Origin: Hyphomicrobiales bacterium
GTDB lineage: Bacteria; Pseudomonadota; Alphaproteobacteria; Rhizobiales; Beijerinckiaceae
Assembly (NCBI GenBank): GCA_930633525.1
Contig: CAKNFP010000001.1
Coordinates: 3,781,501 to 3,845,500 of the forward strand
Length of the DNA stretch: 64,000 nt
Direction: 5' to 3'
The translations under genes and the position numbers were made by a program. Of the stretch, positions 17,559 to 27,189 are shown piece by piece. A model generated the notes under the pieces. That model saw only the letters and a program-made list of their open reading frames with translations. It ran no database searches and was not told the origin of the DNA. Position 1 is the first letter of the stretch. Every line of letters starts with the position of its first letter.

Positions 17559-18434
17559 ATGATCCGCGGATCGATCGAGTTTGTTACCATAGACAAGGTG
17601 GGCGGGTGGCTTTACACCGAACCCCTTAGTGCCAGGGATCGCACTGTATTGGCCTTTCTTGACGACCGATGCATTGGTGCTGGCAAGGTTGAAATTTTTC
17701 GGCAGGATCTTGCTGACGCCGGCCTCGGTGATGGCCACCTCGGCTTCCACTTCCCCATTACTCTCGACGATCCCGAGAGGCTTGCTGGCGTGGTTGTGCG
17801 CCTGGAGGGCAGCGATGCATCGCTGATCCAGGCCAAATCGCGCATTCAGGCCGTTGATCAAAAACCGGCCGTCGATCCCGAGGATATCGCGAGCAGGCTT
17901 TCCTCGCTCAAATGGATGCTGACGCGCGGCTGGCTGACCCAGGCGGAATATGACTTCCTCAAGGCCACGCTGCAGTTCGGCGTTTACGAGCGCACGCTGG
18001 CTGTGCGCAAGAGCGAGGGCATAGCCAAGGAAGATCCGGCTACGGTCGCGGCCGACTTGCTGTCGGTCTGGCATTTCAACGATACCGGCATGGAGAAGCA
18101 GCACGTCACCAGCGCGCAGGCTTTCGAAAAGCTTCTCCGCGCCCATCGCGCCCAGGGCAGCAAGAGTGCAATGGTCGGGCTCTGGACGGAGCAGAAGGCC
18201 AACGTGCTCGTTGTCGAGGGATCGCATATAGGCGCGATCCCGACCGAGCCGGGCCAGCCGGACGAGGTCACCGGCGCCGTCAGCTACAGCATTCGCCCTG
18301 AACAGTTGCTGATGCTCGACGTCCGCTGTCAGTTCGCGTTTTCCGGGATGTTCCCGAAGAAGGGCGTGACAGTCCTCGGCGCGCCAAGCGCAGCGTGGAG
18401 CGAATGGGGTGATGAGGAGGAAGAGGCGGCCTGA
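17559..18434 (+). CDS. Unknown protein with N-terminal GW module
   Basis: A 291-residue protein. Residues 3-80 are a clear GW module (GSIEFVTIDKVGGWLYTEP, then FRQDL and GHLGFHFPI), the closest in this window to the canonical form. The remainder has a helical stretch (residues 100-175) and a mixed alpha/beta part, and it ends in an acidic tail (GDEEEEAA). No transferase motif, signal peptide or membrane segment is seen. It is the last plus-strand gene before a strong terminator and follows the GT4 gene by 86 bases. It may be an adaptor or modifier in the same glycan pathway; that is inference. Confidence 0.7.
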   Translation: MIRGSIEFVTIDKVGGWLYTEPLSARDRTVLAFLDDRCIGAGKVEIFRQDLADAGLGDGHLGFHFPITLDDPERLAGVVVRLEGSDASLIQAKSRIQAVDQKPAVDPEDIASRLSSLKWMLTRGWLTQAEYDFLKATLQFGVYERTLAVRKSEGIAKEDPATVAADLLSVWHFNDTGMEKQHVTSAQAFEKLLRAHRAQGSKSAMVGLWTEQKANVLVVEGSHIGAIPTEPGQPDEVTGAVSYSIRPEQLLMLDVRCQFAFSGMFPKKGVTVLGAPSAAWSEWGDEEEEAA

Positions 18435-18472
18435 GGCCGCTGACGCCAACGATCCGGCTTGAGTTTGAAATT

Positions 18473-18507
18473 GTCGGGCGCAGCCTGCCGGCTGGCCCGA
18501 CTTTTTT
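18473..18507 (+). terminator. Rho-independent terminator
   Basis: GTCGGGC pairs with GCCCGAC, with an inner stem CAGCC/GGCTG and loop TGCC, followed by TTTTTT. It closes the plus-strand glycan genes. It overlaps the stop codon of rfbA coming from the other side, and on that strand the T-tract is weak. Confidence 0.88.
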
Positions 18508-19378
18508 ATGGTTCGGCGCCCGTGAGACCATCGAGATAGGCGCCATAACCGCTTTTGCGCAAAGGTGCCGCGAGCGCGCGCAGCTGCGCGGCATCGATGA
18601 AGCCCTGCTCATAGGCGATCTCTTCAGGCGCCGCGATCTTCTGGCCGGTGCGCTTTTCGATCGCGCGCACGAACTCTCCGGCCTCCAGCATACTGTCATG
18701 GGTGCCGGTATCGAGCCAGGCATAGCCACGGCCGAGACGCTGCACATGCAGCATCCCCTCACGCAGGTAGATCTGATTCAGATCGGTGATTTCCAGCTCG
18801 CCACGCTTCGACGGCTTCAATCCACGCGCAATGGAAGGAGCCCGGCCATCGTAGAAATACAAGCCCGTGACAGCCCATTCCGACTTGGGCTTGGCAGGCT
18901 TTTCTTCGATCGACAGCGCCCGCCCCCCCGCGTCGAATTCCACGACACCGTAACGCTCGGGATCGGCCACATGGTAGGCAAAGACCGAGGCCCCGGTGCC
19001 TTTATTGCGCGCGTCAGCCATCTGTTGCGGCAGGTCATGACCATAGAAGATGTTGTCGCCGAGGATCAGCGCCACAGGTCCGCCGCCGATGAAGGCCTCG
19101 GCAAGGATCAAGGCATGGGCGATACCGCGTGGTTCATCCTGCTCGACAAATGTGAGCGAGATCCCCCATTGGGAGCCGTCTCCAAGCAGGCGTTGGAAGA
19201 GCGGCAGGTCCTGTGGCGTCGAAATCAGGAGAATGTCGCGGATACCTGCGAGCATGAGGACCGACAGGGGATAGTACACCATCGGCTTGTCGTAGACGGG
19301 CATGAGCTGCTTCGAGACGGCGAGCGTCGCCGGATAAAGCCGCGTGCCGCTTCCCCCCGCCAGAACAATTCCCTTCAT
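18506..19378 (-). CDS. rfbA: Glucose-1-phosphate thymidylyltransferase
   Basis: A 290-residue nucleotidyltransferase that makes dTDP-glucose from dTTP and glucose 1-phosphate, the first step to dTDP-L-rhamnose. Signature: [38 protein letters not shown] at the N-terminus, [45 protein letters not shown] and [14 protein letters not shown]. It is the last gene of the minus-strand operon rfbC-rfbB-rfbD-rfbA and overlaps rfbD by four bases. Confidence 0.95.
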   Translation of the reverse strand: MKGIVLAGGSGTRLYPATLAVSKQLMPVYDKPMVYYPLSVLMLAGIRDILLISTPQDLPLFQRLLGDGSQWGISLTFVEQDEPRGIAHALILAEAFIGGGPVALILGDNIFYGHDLPQQMADARNKGTGASVFAYHVADPERYGVVEFDAGGRALSIEEKPAKPKSEWAVTGLYFYDGRAPSIARGLKPSKRGELEITDLNQIYLREGMLHVQRLGRGYAWLDTGTHDSMLEAGEFVRAIEKRTGQKIAAPEEIAYEQGFIDAAQLRALAAPLRKSGYGAYLDGLTGAEP

Positions 19379-20277
19379 CGCCCGTCGTCTCCTTCAGCCA
19401 GCAACTCATCGAGGCAGCGCCCGAGAGACACGCGCCAATCGGCCGCTTCGATGCCATAAACAGCCAAGATCCGCGCGCAATCAAGGCGCGAATCGGCTGG
19501 CCTTACCGCGCGTGTGGGATAATCGGCCGTCCCGATCGGCCGGAGCGTGGGCGTTTTCCGGCCGCGCCTGGCCGTCCCGGCAAAGATGGCCTCGGCAAAG
19601 CCGTACCACGTCGTATAGGGCGCGCCCGTGAGATGAAAGATGCCGAAAGCCGGATCCCCGGCCTTGGCTGAAACGAGACGCGGGGCCATGCGAATGATGG
19701 CGTCCGCCAGGTCATCCGCGAATGTCGGCGTCCCCCGCTGGTCGTCGACGACGCTGATGCTCTCGCGTTCCGCGCCCAGCCGCAGCATGGTCTTGAGAAA
19801 ATTATGCCCGCTGGCGGATACGACCCACGCCGTGCGAAGGACGAGGGCCCGCGCATGGCACGCCATCACCGCCGCCTCGCCCGCAAGCTTGGAAGCTCCA
19901 TACACACCCGTGGGGCTGGGCGCGTCCTCCTCGGTATAGGGGGCCCCCTTGCGTCCGTCGAAAACATAATCGGTCGAGACATGCACGAGCGCGGCATCGC
20001 AAGCCGCAGCCTCGCGTGCCAGCGCGGCCGCTCCCTCCATATTCACCGCCCAGGCCGCGTCTCTGTCATCTTCCGCTCTGTCGACAGCCGTGTAGGCGGC
20101 CGCATTGACAACGAGGTCGGGCCGTAAGGCCGTGACACGATTGCCCCAGGTGGATGGTGAGGACAGGTCGAGATCAGCCCTGGCCATGGCGATGACCTCC
20201 GCGCCGGCCGCGCGAAATTCTGCAACGAGCGCGCCGCCAAGTTGCCCGCCCGCCCCGGCCACGAGGACCCGCATCAT
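19375..20277 (-). CDS. rfbD: dTDP-4-dehydrorhamnose reductase
   Basis: A 300-residue extended short-chain dehydrogenase for the last step, the NADPH-dependent reduction to dTDP-L-rhamnose. It has [17 protein letters not shown], the catalytic region [36 protein letters not shown] with YGASK, and [18 protein letters not shown]. The start overlaps the rfbB stop, so the two are translationally coupled. Confidence 0.95.
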   Translation of the reverse strand: MMRVLVAGAGGQLGGALVAEFRAAGAEVIAMARADLDLSSPSTWGNRVTALRPDLVVNAAAYTAVDRAEDDRDAAWAVNMEGAAALAREAAACDAALVHVSTDYVFDGRKGAPYTEEDAPSPTGVYGASKLAGEAAVMACHARALVLRTAWVVSASGHNFLKTMLRLGAERESISVVDDQRGTPTFADDLADAIIRMAPRLVSAKAGDPAFGIFHLTGAPYTTWYGFAEAIFAGTARRGRKTPTLRPIGTADYPTRAVRPADSRLDCARILAVYGIEAADWRVSLGRCLDELLAEGDDGR

Positions 20278-21362
20278 CCCTTCCCTTCCGCAGGCTGGGA
20301 CAATGCATCACCGGAAATCAGGCCAAGCCTCTCTCCGCCATAAACGCCCTGTCGCAGGGGGCGCCACCACCACTCATTCTCGAGATACCAGCGCACCGTC
20401 TGCGCGATGCCACCCTCGAAGCTCACGCGTGGGCGCCAGCCAAGCTCCCGCTCGATCTTCGCGGCATCGATGGCATAGCGACGGTCGTGGCCTGGCCGGT
20501 CCGCCACGAAGGTGATCAGCCTGCGCCGCGCCCCGCCTTCATCGGGAACCAGCTCATCAAGAATATCGCAGACGGCCTCCACCACCGCGAGGTTGCGGCG
20601 TTCACTGCGGCCGCCAATCGCATAGGTCTCACCCGGCCTGCCGTGCTCCAGCGCAGCGACGAGGGCGCGCACATGGTCTTCCACAAACAGCCAGTCGCGA
20701 ACATGCCCCCCATCGCCATAGACGGGCAGCGGCCTGCCTTCCAAAGCGTTGAGGATGATCAGCGGAATGAGCTTCTCGGGGAAATGATAGGGTCCGTAAT
20801 TGTTGGAGCAACTGGTGACGATCGTCGGCAGGCCGTAGGTCTCATGCCAGGCGCGCGCCAGATGATCCGATGCCGCCTTGCTCGCGGAATAAGGCGAGCG
20901 TGGATCGTAGGGCGTCGTCTCGGAAAAGGCGCCGCTCTCACCGAGCGAGCCAAACACTTCATCGGTCGAGACATGGAGGAAGCGGAAGGCATCCTTCGCC
21001 TCGCCCATCAGCGTGTCGCGATAGGCCCGCGCGGCCTCAAGCAACGTGAAGGTGCCGACGATATTGGTCTCGATGAACGGCGCCGCTCCCGCAATCGAGC
21101 GATCGACATGACTTTCGGCGGCGAGATGCATGACCGCATCCGGCGAGAATTCGCTGAAGGCGGCGCGCATGCGGGGGCCATCGGCGATGTCCGCCTGGAG
21201 GAAGGCAAAGCCGGGCTTGCCTTCGCATAGCCTCAACGAGGCGCGATTGCCGGCATAGGTCAGCTTGTCGACGACGAGAACGCTGGCCCCACGCTCCAGA
21301 ACGAGATGGCGCACCAATGCCGATCCGATGAAACCGGCGCCGCCTGTCACGATAATGCGCAT
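20274..21362 (-). CDS. rfbB: dTDP-glucose 4,6-dehydratase
   Basis: A 362-residue enzyme that converts dTDP-glucose to dTDP-4-keto-6-deoxyglucose with bound NAD+. Visible motifs are [31 protein letters not shown], the catalytic Thr-Asp-Glu in [11 protein letters not shown], the Tyr/Lys pair in [10 protein letters not shown], and [16 protein letters not shown]. Length and order match typical RfbB. It is the second gene of the rhamnose operon. Confidence 0.96.
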   Translation of the reverse strand: MRIIVTGGAGFIGSALVRHLVLERGASVLVVDKLTYAGNRASLRLCEGKPGFAFLQADIADGPRMRAAFSEFSPDAVMHLAAESHVDRSIAGAAPFIETNIVGTFTLLEAARAYRDTLMGEAKDAFRFLHVSTDEVFGSLGESGAFSETTPYDPRSPYSASKAASDHLARAWHETYGLPTIVTSCSNNYGPYHFPEKLIPLIILNALEGRPLPVYGDGGHVRDWLFVEDHVRALVAALEHGRPGETYAIGGRSERRNLAVVEAVCDILDELVPDEGGARRRLITFVADRPGHDRRYAIDAAKIERELGWRPRVSFEGGIAQTVRWYLENEWWWRPLRQGVYGGERLGLISGDALSQPAEGKG

Positions 21363-21371
21363 GCGGCCCCC

Positions 21372-21965
21372 TCAGAAGACGAATTCAGTCTCGGACAGGA
21401 GCGGCTGATGCCGATCCTTATCGGAGAGGCTCGCGTCGGCTGCATCTACGGGCCAATCGATGCCGAGCGCCGGATCGTTCCACGCAATCCCGCGGTCACA
21501 TTGAGGAGCGTAGATATCGGTGACCTTGTAGAACACCTCCGTATCGGGCGTCAGCGTGCAGAAGCCATGCGCGAAGCCTTCCGGGACGAAGAGTTGCTGG
21601 CCTTCCGCATGGTCGAGCTCGACGGCGAGATGCCGCCCGAAGGTGGGTGAATGGCGCCGGATATCCACGACGACATCAAGGATAGCCCCCCGCAGCACGC
21701 GCACAAGCTTGGCCTGGGCGTGAGGTGGCGACTGGAAGTGGAGGCCGCGGATGGTGCCGCGCGGCGCCGAGAACGACTGGTTGTCCTGCACGAACACACT
21801 ATCGATGCCGACGGCTACGAACTCGGCACGGTTGTAGGCCTCGGTGAAGAACCCGCGCCTATCGCCGAAGCGCCGCGTTCTGACGAGCAACACCCCGTCC
21901 AGCGCAAGCGGCACCGCCTCGACGTTGCCGTGACTGCGGGTTGCCCCACCCTCGATACGTGCCAC
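21372..21965 (-). CDS. rfbC: dTDP-4-dehydrorhamnose 3,5-epimerase
   Basis: A cupin-fold epimerase acting third in the dTDP-L-rhamnose pathway. It shows VLLVRTRRFGDRRGFFTEAYN, FVQDNQSFSAPRGTIRGLHFQ with the catalytic His, VVVDIRRHSPTFGRH, and VPEGFAHGFCTLTPDTEVFYKVTD. The start is not certain. GTG 21965 has AAAGAGG five bases before it and gives 197 residues, while frames further upstream give up to 227. This is the first gene of the rfb operon on the minus strand. Confidence 0.93.
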   Translation of the reverse strand: MARIEGGATRSHGNVEAVPLALDGVLLVRTRRFGDRRGFFTEAYNRAEFVAVGIDSVFVQDNQSFSAPRGTIRGLHFQSPPHAQAKLVRVLRGAILDVVVDIRRHSPTFGRHLAVELDHAEGQQLFVPEGFAHGFCTLTPDTEVFYKVTDIYAPQCDRGIAWNDPALGIDWPVDAADASLSDKDRHQPLLSETEFVF

Positions 21966-22072
21966 AGATGCCTCTTTGCGATCAGCGATAGATGCTGCTT
22001 TCGTAGCAGCTTCCGACGCCCAACGCATCGGCCCCGCCGTCCGGCCAACCATCAAATCCCGAACGCCCGCAT

Positions 22073-23455
22073 TCAGTGGCCGTCGACCATCGTCTTCCGG
22101 AGACGATTGAACAGCGGCGCGGTGAGATATTCGAACGGCGTGCGCTCGCCCGTCGCGATCATCACCTGCGCCGGCATGCCCGGCCTCAACCTGTCCTTGA
22201 TCTGGTCGGGGATCGTTTTCGGATCCACGACGATTTCGGCAGCGAAATAGGAATTCTGGTTCTTCTGGTCGATGAGCCGGTCATAGGACAAAGTTTTCAC
22301 CGTCCCCAGGATGAACGGCACCTGCCCAAGATGGAACGAAGGAAAGCGGACTTCCGCCTCGAGCCCAGTCTGCACCACATCCATGTCCGTCGGCTGGATC
22401 TGGGCCAGGATGACGAGCGCCTCGTTGAGCGGCGCTATGTCAAGCAGGGCGTCACCAGGGCGTATCACCGCGCCCCGGGTGAAGAACTTCAGTCCCTGCA
22501 CTACACCCGTCTGCGGTGCAAGCACAGTCAACCGGTTCATCACGTCCTCGGCGACTTTCAATTTTTCCGCGAGGTCGGAGAGTTGCTTGCGCACGTCGAT
22601 GATTCGCTGGGCAACTTCCTGTTGCATGCCCTTGCCGACCTGGGCCATGTCGAACTTAGCCTGGTCGATCGCCTGACGGCTCTCCGCCATAGCAGCCGCG
22701 GTCTGGCCGATCGTGCCTTCCATCTGCGCGCGCTGGCGCTCCAGGGCGGTGATGCGCGGCCACTGGACGAGGCCCTTGTCATAGAGGGTGCGGAGCGCGG
22801 GAAGCTCCTTGTCGATCCACTCGAGCTGTTTGATAGCCGACTTATTGGCCTCCTCCGAGCCGGCGAGCTTCTCCTGGGCCTGACCGACCCTGGCCTGCAA
22901 CGAATCGACCTGATTCTTGATATAGGCGCGCCTGTCCTGAAACGCGCGCTGCTGATCCTCGATCGTGCGGTGGACGGCGGTATCGTTCTGGCGTTCCAGC
23001 GACTCCTGCGGGAACGAAATGCTTTCCTTCCCGTCGCGCTCCGCCACGAGACGCGCTTCCTCGGCAAGCGCCGCAGCTCGCTGGTTGCGCACCGCATCGA
23101 GATTGGCGCGCGCCTGCGTATCGTCGAGCACGAAAAGGACCTGGCCTTCATCGACATGGTCGCCGTCGCGCACCCGGATGTCGCGGATGATACCGCCCTC
23201 GTAGTGCTGCACGGTCTTCCTGTTGGATTCAGCACTCACCACGCCGTCGGCAATGGCAGCGCTGTCGAGCCCTGCGACAAGAGCCCAGGCCGCGCTTCCG
23301 CCAAAGGCGATGCCGATGACCGCGAGGCCAAGCCGTGCCGAACGACGCCAGTCCATGTTCAGCGGCGGCAGTCCACGGTCGGTCTGCGGCAAGGCCCGGT
23401 TCGGCTTGTCCAGCACCGTGGTGTCGAAGCTTTGATCCATGTCGTCGTCAGACAT
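22073..23455 (-). CDS. Type I secretion membrane fusion protein (HlyD/PrtE family)
   Basis: A 460-residue periplasmic adaptor. One membrane anchor lies at residues 41-63 (LGLAVIGIAFGGSAAWALVAG). It is followed by the lipoyl-like half-motif VQHYEGGIIRDIRVRDGDHVDEGQVLFVLDD (81-111), a long coiled coil (about 115-330), and the second lipoyl half with the beta-barrel domain (VLAPQTGVVQGLKFFTRGAVIRPGDALLDIAP). This matches adaptors of type I secretion systems for RTX proteins. AAAGG precedes ATG 23455. It lies downstream of the exporter gene on the same strand; an outer-membrane TolC partner is not in the window. Confidence 0.92.
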   Translation of the reverse strand: MSDDDMDQSFDTTVLDKPNRALPQTDRGLPPLNMDWRRSARLGLAVIGIAFGGSAAWALVAGLDSAAIADGVVSAESNRKTVQHYEGGIIRDIRVRDGDHVDEGQVLFVLDDTQARANLDAVRNQRAAALAEEARLVAERDGKESISFPQESLERQNDTAVHRTIEDQQRAFQDRRAYIKNQVDSLQARVGQAQEKLAGSEEANKSAIKQLEWIDKELPALRTLYDKGLVQWPRITALERQRAQMEGTIGQTAAAMAESRQAIDQAKFDMAQVGKGMQQEVAQRIIDVRKQLSDLAEKLKVAEDVMNRLTVLAPQTGVVQGLKFFTRGAVIRPGDALLDIAPLNEALVILAQIQPTDMDVVQTGLEAEVRFPSFHLGQVPFILGTVKTLSYDRLIDQKNQNSYFAAEIVVDPKTIPDQIKDRLRPGMPAQVMIATGERTPFEYLTAPLFNRLRKTMVDGH

Positions 23456-23597
23456 ACCGTGCCTTTCACCAACCTGGCCGCGAACGACCAGAGCATCCTC
23501 GCGATACCGGCGAGAATAATCCACAACGCCAACCAGAGGCCGCTGTGCAACGCGGTGGAACCGTCACCAACACACCCGGCCCAAAACCCACCCCATG

Positions 23598-25358
23598 CTA
23601 GCGTTTGGCCAGCAGTTCCGGCTGCCCCTTGATGGGCACGATCTTGGGCGTGGACAATCTCTTCAATACATCATCGCGCAGGCCGAAGTGCATCAAGGTG
23701 CCGTTACCCAGCACCGCGATCTTGTCGACGCAACTCAGGATCTGCGCTTTATGCGTCACAAGGACAACGGTCGTCCCGGCTTCCTTCAGGGCCAGGATCG
23801 CGCGCGTCAAAGCCGCCTCGCCTGCCGCGTCGAGATTGGAATTCGGCTCGTCGAGCACGACATACGACGGGCGGCCATAAGCGGCGCGGGCGAGCGCAAT
23901 ACGCTGTCGCTGGCCGCCGGATAGGCCAACGCCGTCTTCTCCAAGCTTGGTATTGTAGCCTGCGGGAAGCGACTGAATGAGATCATGGACCCCAACGAGC
24001 TTCGCGGCCTCGATGACGCCGTTGTCATCGCGCGGTCGAAAGCGCCGGATATTCTCGGCAACCGTCCCGGCCAGCAATTCGACGTTCTGAGGCAGATAGC
24101 CGATATACTGGCCGAGCTCATCCGGCGCCCAATGTTCGAGATCGGCGCCATCGATGCGAATGGTGCCGAGCGTCGGCCTGATAAGCCCGACCAGAGCTCG
24201 TGACAGCGTGGACTTGCCGGCGCCGCTGGGGCCAATGATGCCCAACACGTCGCCCGGTTCAACCGCAAAGTCGACGTTGCGCAAAACGATCTGCTTGCTG
24301 TCGAAGATCGACAGCGTGGTGTTCTCGACCGACAACGCGCCCTCGGGCCGAGGTAGAGCGACCCGCTCTCCCTGCATCCCTGCCTCGCGGAACAACGTCT
24401 GCAGGCGGCCATACGCCAGACGCGAGCCGAGAAACCCCTTCCATTGTTGGATGAGCGAGCGAAGGGGGCCGGTCGCCTGACGGAAAATGAGGTTCGCCGC
24501 GAAAATGGCGCCAGGAGAAATCTGCCCTTCGAGCGCCAGGAAGGCGGCCGTGCCCAGCACGGCGATCATCATGCCGGCGCTGATGAAATTGGAAGCGGTC
24601 GTGTAGGGCGCCGCGCGTTCAGCCGCATAGGCGTTCCAGGCCAATGCCGCCCGGTGATCCTCATGCCAGGCATCCGCCATGGCGTTGCGCATGCCCATGG
24701 CATGCACGGACTCAACGTTTCGCATCGCCATTCGCGCATTTGCGGAGGCGCGCATATTGGCCTCAGACGCCTTCTTCAGGCTTGGCCACATCGCTTTTTC
24801 GATCATCACTGCCAGGAAGGCGATGATGGCCACTGCGACCAGCGCGAGGAGGCCGAGGTAGGGGCTCAGAATGAACAGCGCGACGAGGAAGATCGGCGTG
24901 TACATCGCCGAGAAGACGGTCACGAGACCATGGTTGACCCAGAAATCGCGGAACGTGTCGAGGTCACGCAGGGCCTGAACCTCGCCGCGGTTGGGGGAGG
25001 TCAGCGCCGCGGTCTGAATGGCGGAGAACAGCTTCGGCGCGACTTCCTCATCACACCAGGCGCCAAGCCGCTTCAGCATCGCCGTCCTGATGAAGCGAAT
25101 CACCGCAGCGATCATGAGAAGAAAAGCTGCGATAAGACTGAGCGCGAGTAGTGTATCTACGCTACGGCTCGACAATACGCGATCGTACACGTTCATCATA
25201 TAGATGGGCGTGACGAAGCCGAGGACGCTCGTGACGCTGGTGAACAACGCGACATAACCTATCGCTGGACGAGCCCTGCGAATGGCCCCTTCCAGCGGAG
25301 TGGGCGTGGAAGCCGTGGTGCCCAACAGGTGATGCGGTAGCCAGGACGAAAGAAGCAA
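23598..25358 (-). CDS. Type I secretion ABC exporter (PrtD/HlyB-like ATPase with fused membrane domain)
   Basis: A 586-residue half-exporter. Residues 25-310 are the six-helix membrane domain (YVALFTSVTSVLGFVTPIYMMNVYDRVLSSRSVDTL is typical of the PrtD class). The nucleotide-binding domain has Walker A GPSGAGKST near 375, the signature LSGGQRQR near 481 and Walker B YVVLDEP near 505. There is no N-terminal C39 peptidase domain, consistent with uncleaved RTX substrates. The start appears to be a TTG at 25358; GAGAGAG lies about 10 bases upstream. It works with the HlyD-type adaptor and probably exports the RTX/DUF4214 protein at 28224. Confidence 0.92.
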   Translation of the reverse strand: MLLSSWLPHHLLGTTASTPTPLEGAIRRARPAIGYVALFTSVTSVLGFVTPIYMMNVYDRVLSSRSVDTLLALSLIAAFLLMIAAVIRFIRTAMLKRLGAWCDEEVAPKLFSAIQTAALTSPNRGEVQALRDLDTFRDFWVNHGLVTVFSAMYTPIFLVALFILSPYLGLLALVAVAIIAFLAVMIEKAMWPSLKKASEANMRASANARMAMRNVESVHAMGMRNAMADAWHEDHRAALAWNAYAAERAAPYTTASNFISAGMMIAVLGTAAFLALEGQISPGAIFAANLIFRQATGPLRSLIQQWKGFLGSRLAYGRLQTLFREAGMQGERVALPRPEGALSVENTTLSIFDSKQIVLRNVDFAVEPGDVLGIIGPSGAGKSTLSRALVGLIRPTLGTIRIDGADLEHWAPDELGQYIGYLPQNVELLAGTVAENIRRFRPRDDNGVIEAAKLVGVHDLIQSLPAGYNTKLGEDGVGLSGGQRQRIALARAAYGRPSYVVLDEPNSNLDAAGEAALTRAILALKEAGTTVVLVTHKAQILSCVDKIAVLGNGTLMHFGLRDDVLKRLSTPKIVPIKGQPELLAKR

Positions 25359-25454
25359 TGTGCAAATCTCTCTCGGGCCGCGGAAAATGAAACATTTTCC
25401 GATACTTCACGGAAACGCCGTGTCGTAATCTTCGATAATCTGAATGCCAGATCG

Positions 25455-26282
25455 CTATTCTATATCAAAGGTGAGGTTGTCCCCATAGTCGAGAAAGTCA
25501 ACTTCTTTGCGGCGGAATGACAAAGCGGGCGCCCCGTCATCCTCCTCCTCAAGCAGCACAGGCGCCGCCTCAGCTGTTTTACTCGACTGTATACGACGCA
25601 TTTTTGTGACAGTGCGGTGGGAAAATACGATGATCTCCGCGAGCTCCATGGCCGCGGGCGATGCCGAGAAGAGCCCGGCGAGCGCATCTGGCGGGGCGGC
25701 CTGCAATGCCCTGAGCTTAACGGCCTGAACGCCAAAGCATCGCTGCCGCCGAAGCCACAGCCCCATCTTGTCCGCAGGCACCTCCGCAAGCACATCGAGC
25801 GCTTCGAGCTGCACGAGCGCGGCGGCAAGCTCCCTTGTACTCGCCTCCGCCTCGGACAAAGCCTTGTGGACAGCACGCGTCGCCTCCGACACGGACTTAT
25901 CCCGCTCAAAGAATGCGAACTCACCGTTGGCGTTCACGGTTGCCCCGTCGCGCGCGACCGCCAGGACCAGCGAAGAACCCGTCCCGGAAGCGATCAGTCG
26001 GAAAGGGTGGGTACGAAATACAAAGGGAATATAGGGCGCCGTCCAGTGACCCCTGTCGTCGATATGCTGATTGCGCCCCTCCTTGTCCGCCAGAACGGCA
26101 ACCAGGCTTAAACCGGCCGTCGTACGGCGCACGCAGAGCGGAAAATGATGAGCAGCCCTGTGAACCTCACGGAACGTGAGCGGCACGAGCTTGATATCGC
26201 TTGTGAAGTCGAATTGGGCTGGCCGCGACCAGCGTTGGTCCCGATGCCTACTGATATTGAGGGGCTCAAACAGAAATTGCAT
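25455..26282 (-). CDS. SapC family protein, copy 1
   Basis: A 275-residue protein of the SapC family (PF07277 type, named after an S-layer-associated gene of Campylobacter fetus). Typical features are an N-terminal arginine/tryptophan segment (HRDQRWSRP), VPLTFREVHRAAHHFPLCV, LVAVLADKEGRNQHIDDRGHWTAPYIPFVFRTHPFRL, and the helical FEPATR-like stretch around residues 125-165. The C-terminal 60 residues are charged and probably disordered. No signal peptide is seen. It lies immediately upstream of the exporter gene, so a role in surface-layer secretion is likely. The molecular function of SapC proteins is not known. Confidence 0.8.
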   Translation of the reverse strand: MQFLFEPLNISRHRDQRWSRPAQFDFTSDIKLVPLTFREVHRAAHHFPLCVRRTTAGLSLVAVLADKEGRNQHIDDRGHWTAPYIPFVFRTHPFRLIASGTGSSLVLAVARDGATVNANGEFAFFERDKSVSEATRAVHKALSEAEASTRELAAALVQLEALDVLAEVPADKMGLWLRRQRCFGVQAVKLRALQAAPPDALAGLFSASPAAMELAEIIVFSHRTVTKMRRIQSSKTAEAAPVLLEEEDDGAPALSFRRKEVDFLDYGDNLTFDIE

Positions 26283-26342
26283 CAGGCTTTACTCAACGAA
26301 AACACACGAAGTGTATCTGAAATGCCGCACATATCGACCAAC

Positions 26343-27044
26343 TCAGGCGGCCTGAGCCGCGGAACGTGCTTCCAGAAGGTTCTGCATACGGAACAAGGAC
26401 AACTCATGCATTGTGGCGAGATGGATAGCATCCCATCCCACTTGCTCGATTACTCCGGCAAGTTTAAGGCGCCGGATATCCACATCTCTATCGAGCACTT
26501 CAAGCCCGCGGAGGCCAACGAAGCGCTCGCCGATTTTGAGCGAGACATCCCAGGGCTTGAGCAATCCAGCCTGGTCGAGCTGCTGGGAATGGGCCTGGGT
26601 GCGCCCATAGCTCTCCGCGAAGACGCGCAATGCGGACAGCCGGTGGTCCGCCTCCTCGCTGAGTTCTCCAGCCGCATTCCGCAACGCTGCGGGCTCGTCC
26701 TCACCCTGCCCTATGACCTCATCGACGAGGATCTGCCAATGCCCCTCCTTGTCGGTCTTCCCCAGCGCGAACGGATATGCCTCTAAAATAAGCAGGTTGC
26801 ACCGCACAAAGTTAGGGTGCTGTGATAATGCGTAATTATGATCCGGCTCCAACCCAACAAGCGCGACAAGCTCGACACCATCCTTATTTCGTTGCCACAC
26901 GACAGGATAAGAATGAGCTACATTATTTACCTCAACAAGTGATACTGGAAATGTGATAGTTTTATTAAGGTGTTTATACTGGGCAGTACTAAATAATTCC
27001 AGCCTCTTGCGTTCATATGAGAATGGCGCCAAATTTTTATACAT
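26343..27044 (-). CDS. SapC family protein, copy 2
   Basis: A 233-residue SapC-like protein that resembles its neighbour only distantly: FSTAQYKHLNKTITFPVSLVEVNNVAHSYPVVWQRNKDGVELVALVGLEPDHNYAL, then CNLLILEAYPFALGKTDKEGHWQILVDE. The C-terminal part repeats the helical arrangement seen in copy 1. The start is probably ATG 27044 (AGGG six bases upstream); ATG 27059 and 27158 are in frame. The gene's first 150 bases are notably AT-rich. It is the leading gene of the minus-strand SapC2-SapC1-exporter-adaptor set and is divergent from the unknown gene at 27190. Confidence 0.72.
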   Translation of the reverse strand: MYKNLAPFSYERKRLELFSTAQYKHLNKTITFPVSLVEVNNVAHSYPVVWQRNKDGVELVALVGLEPDHNYALSQHPNFVRCNLLILEAYPFALGKTDKEGHWQILVDEVIGQGEDEPAALRNAAGELSEEADHRLSALRVFAESYGRTQAHSQQLDQAGLLKPWDVSLKIGERFVGLRGLEVLDRDVDIRRLKLAGVIEQVGWDAIHLATMHELSLFRMQNLLEARSAAQAA

Positions 27045-27106
27045 GTCGATCCCTGCCATTTTCCTCGATAGACGCAACCGAGATCGCGTTCTCTGCAAAA
27101 GTTCTA

Positions 27107-27135
27107 TTGACTTATGCATGCTACGGGAATAAAAA
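27107..27135 (+). promoter_or_regulatory. Possible promoter for the 27190-29213 gene pair
   Basis: TTGACT at 27107 and TAAAAA at 27130 are separated by 17 bases, resembling a sigma-70 promoter, about 55 bases before the start codon of the unknown 337-residue protein. It lies in an AT-rich divergent intergenic region. The match to the -10 consensus is moderate. Confidence 0.3.
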
Positions 27136-27189
27136 AACACACTGGAAATTAACGTCATTTTTCTGTGTTTTTTGCGCTGGAGCGGTCGG

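Noticed and set aside
22076..23632. 518-residue open frame on the plus strand opposite the HlyD-like adaptor
   Set aside because: It mirrors the coding pattern of the real gene, has no family features and arises from the high GC of the third codon position.
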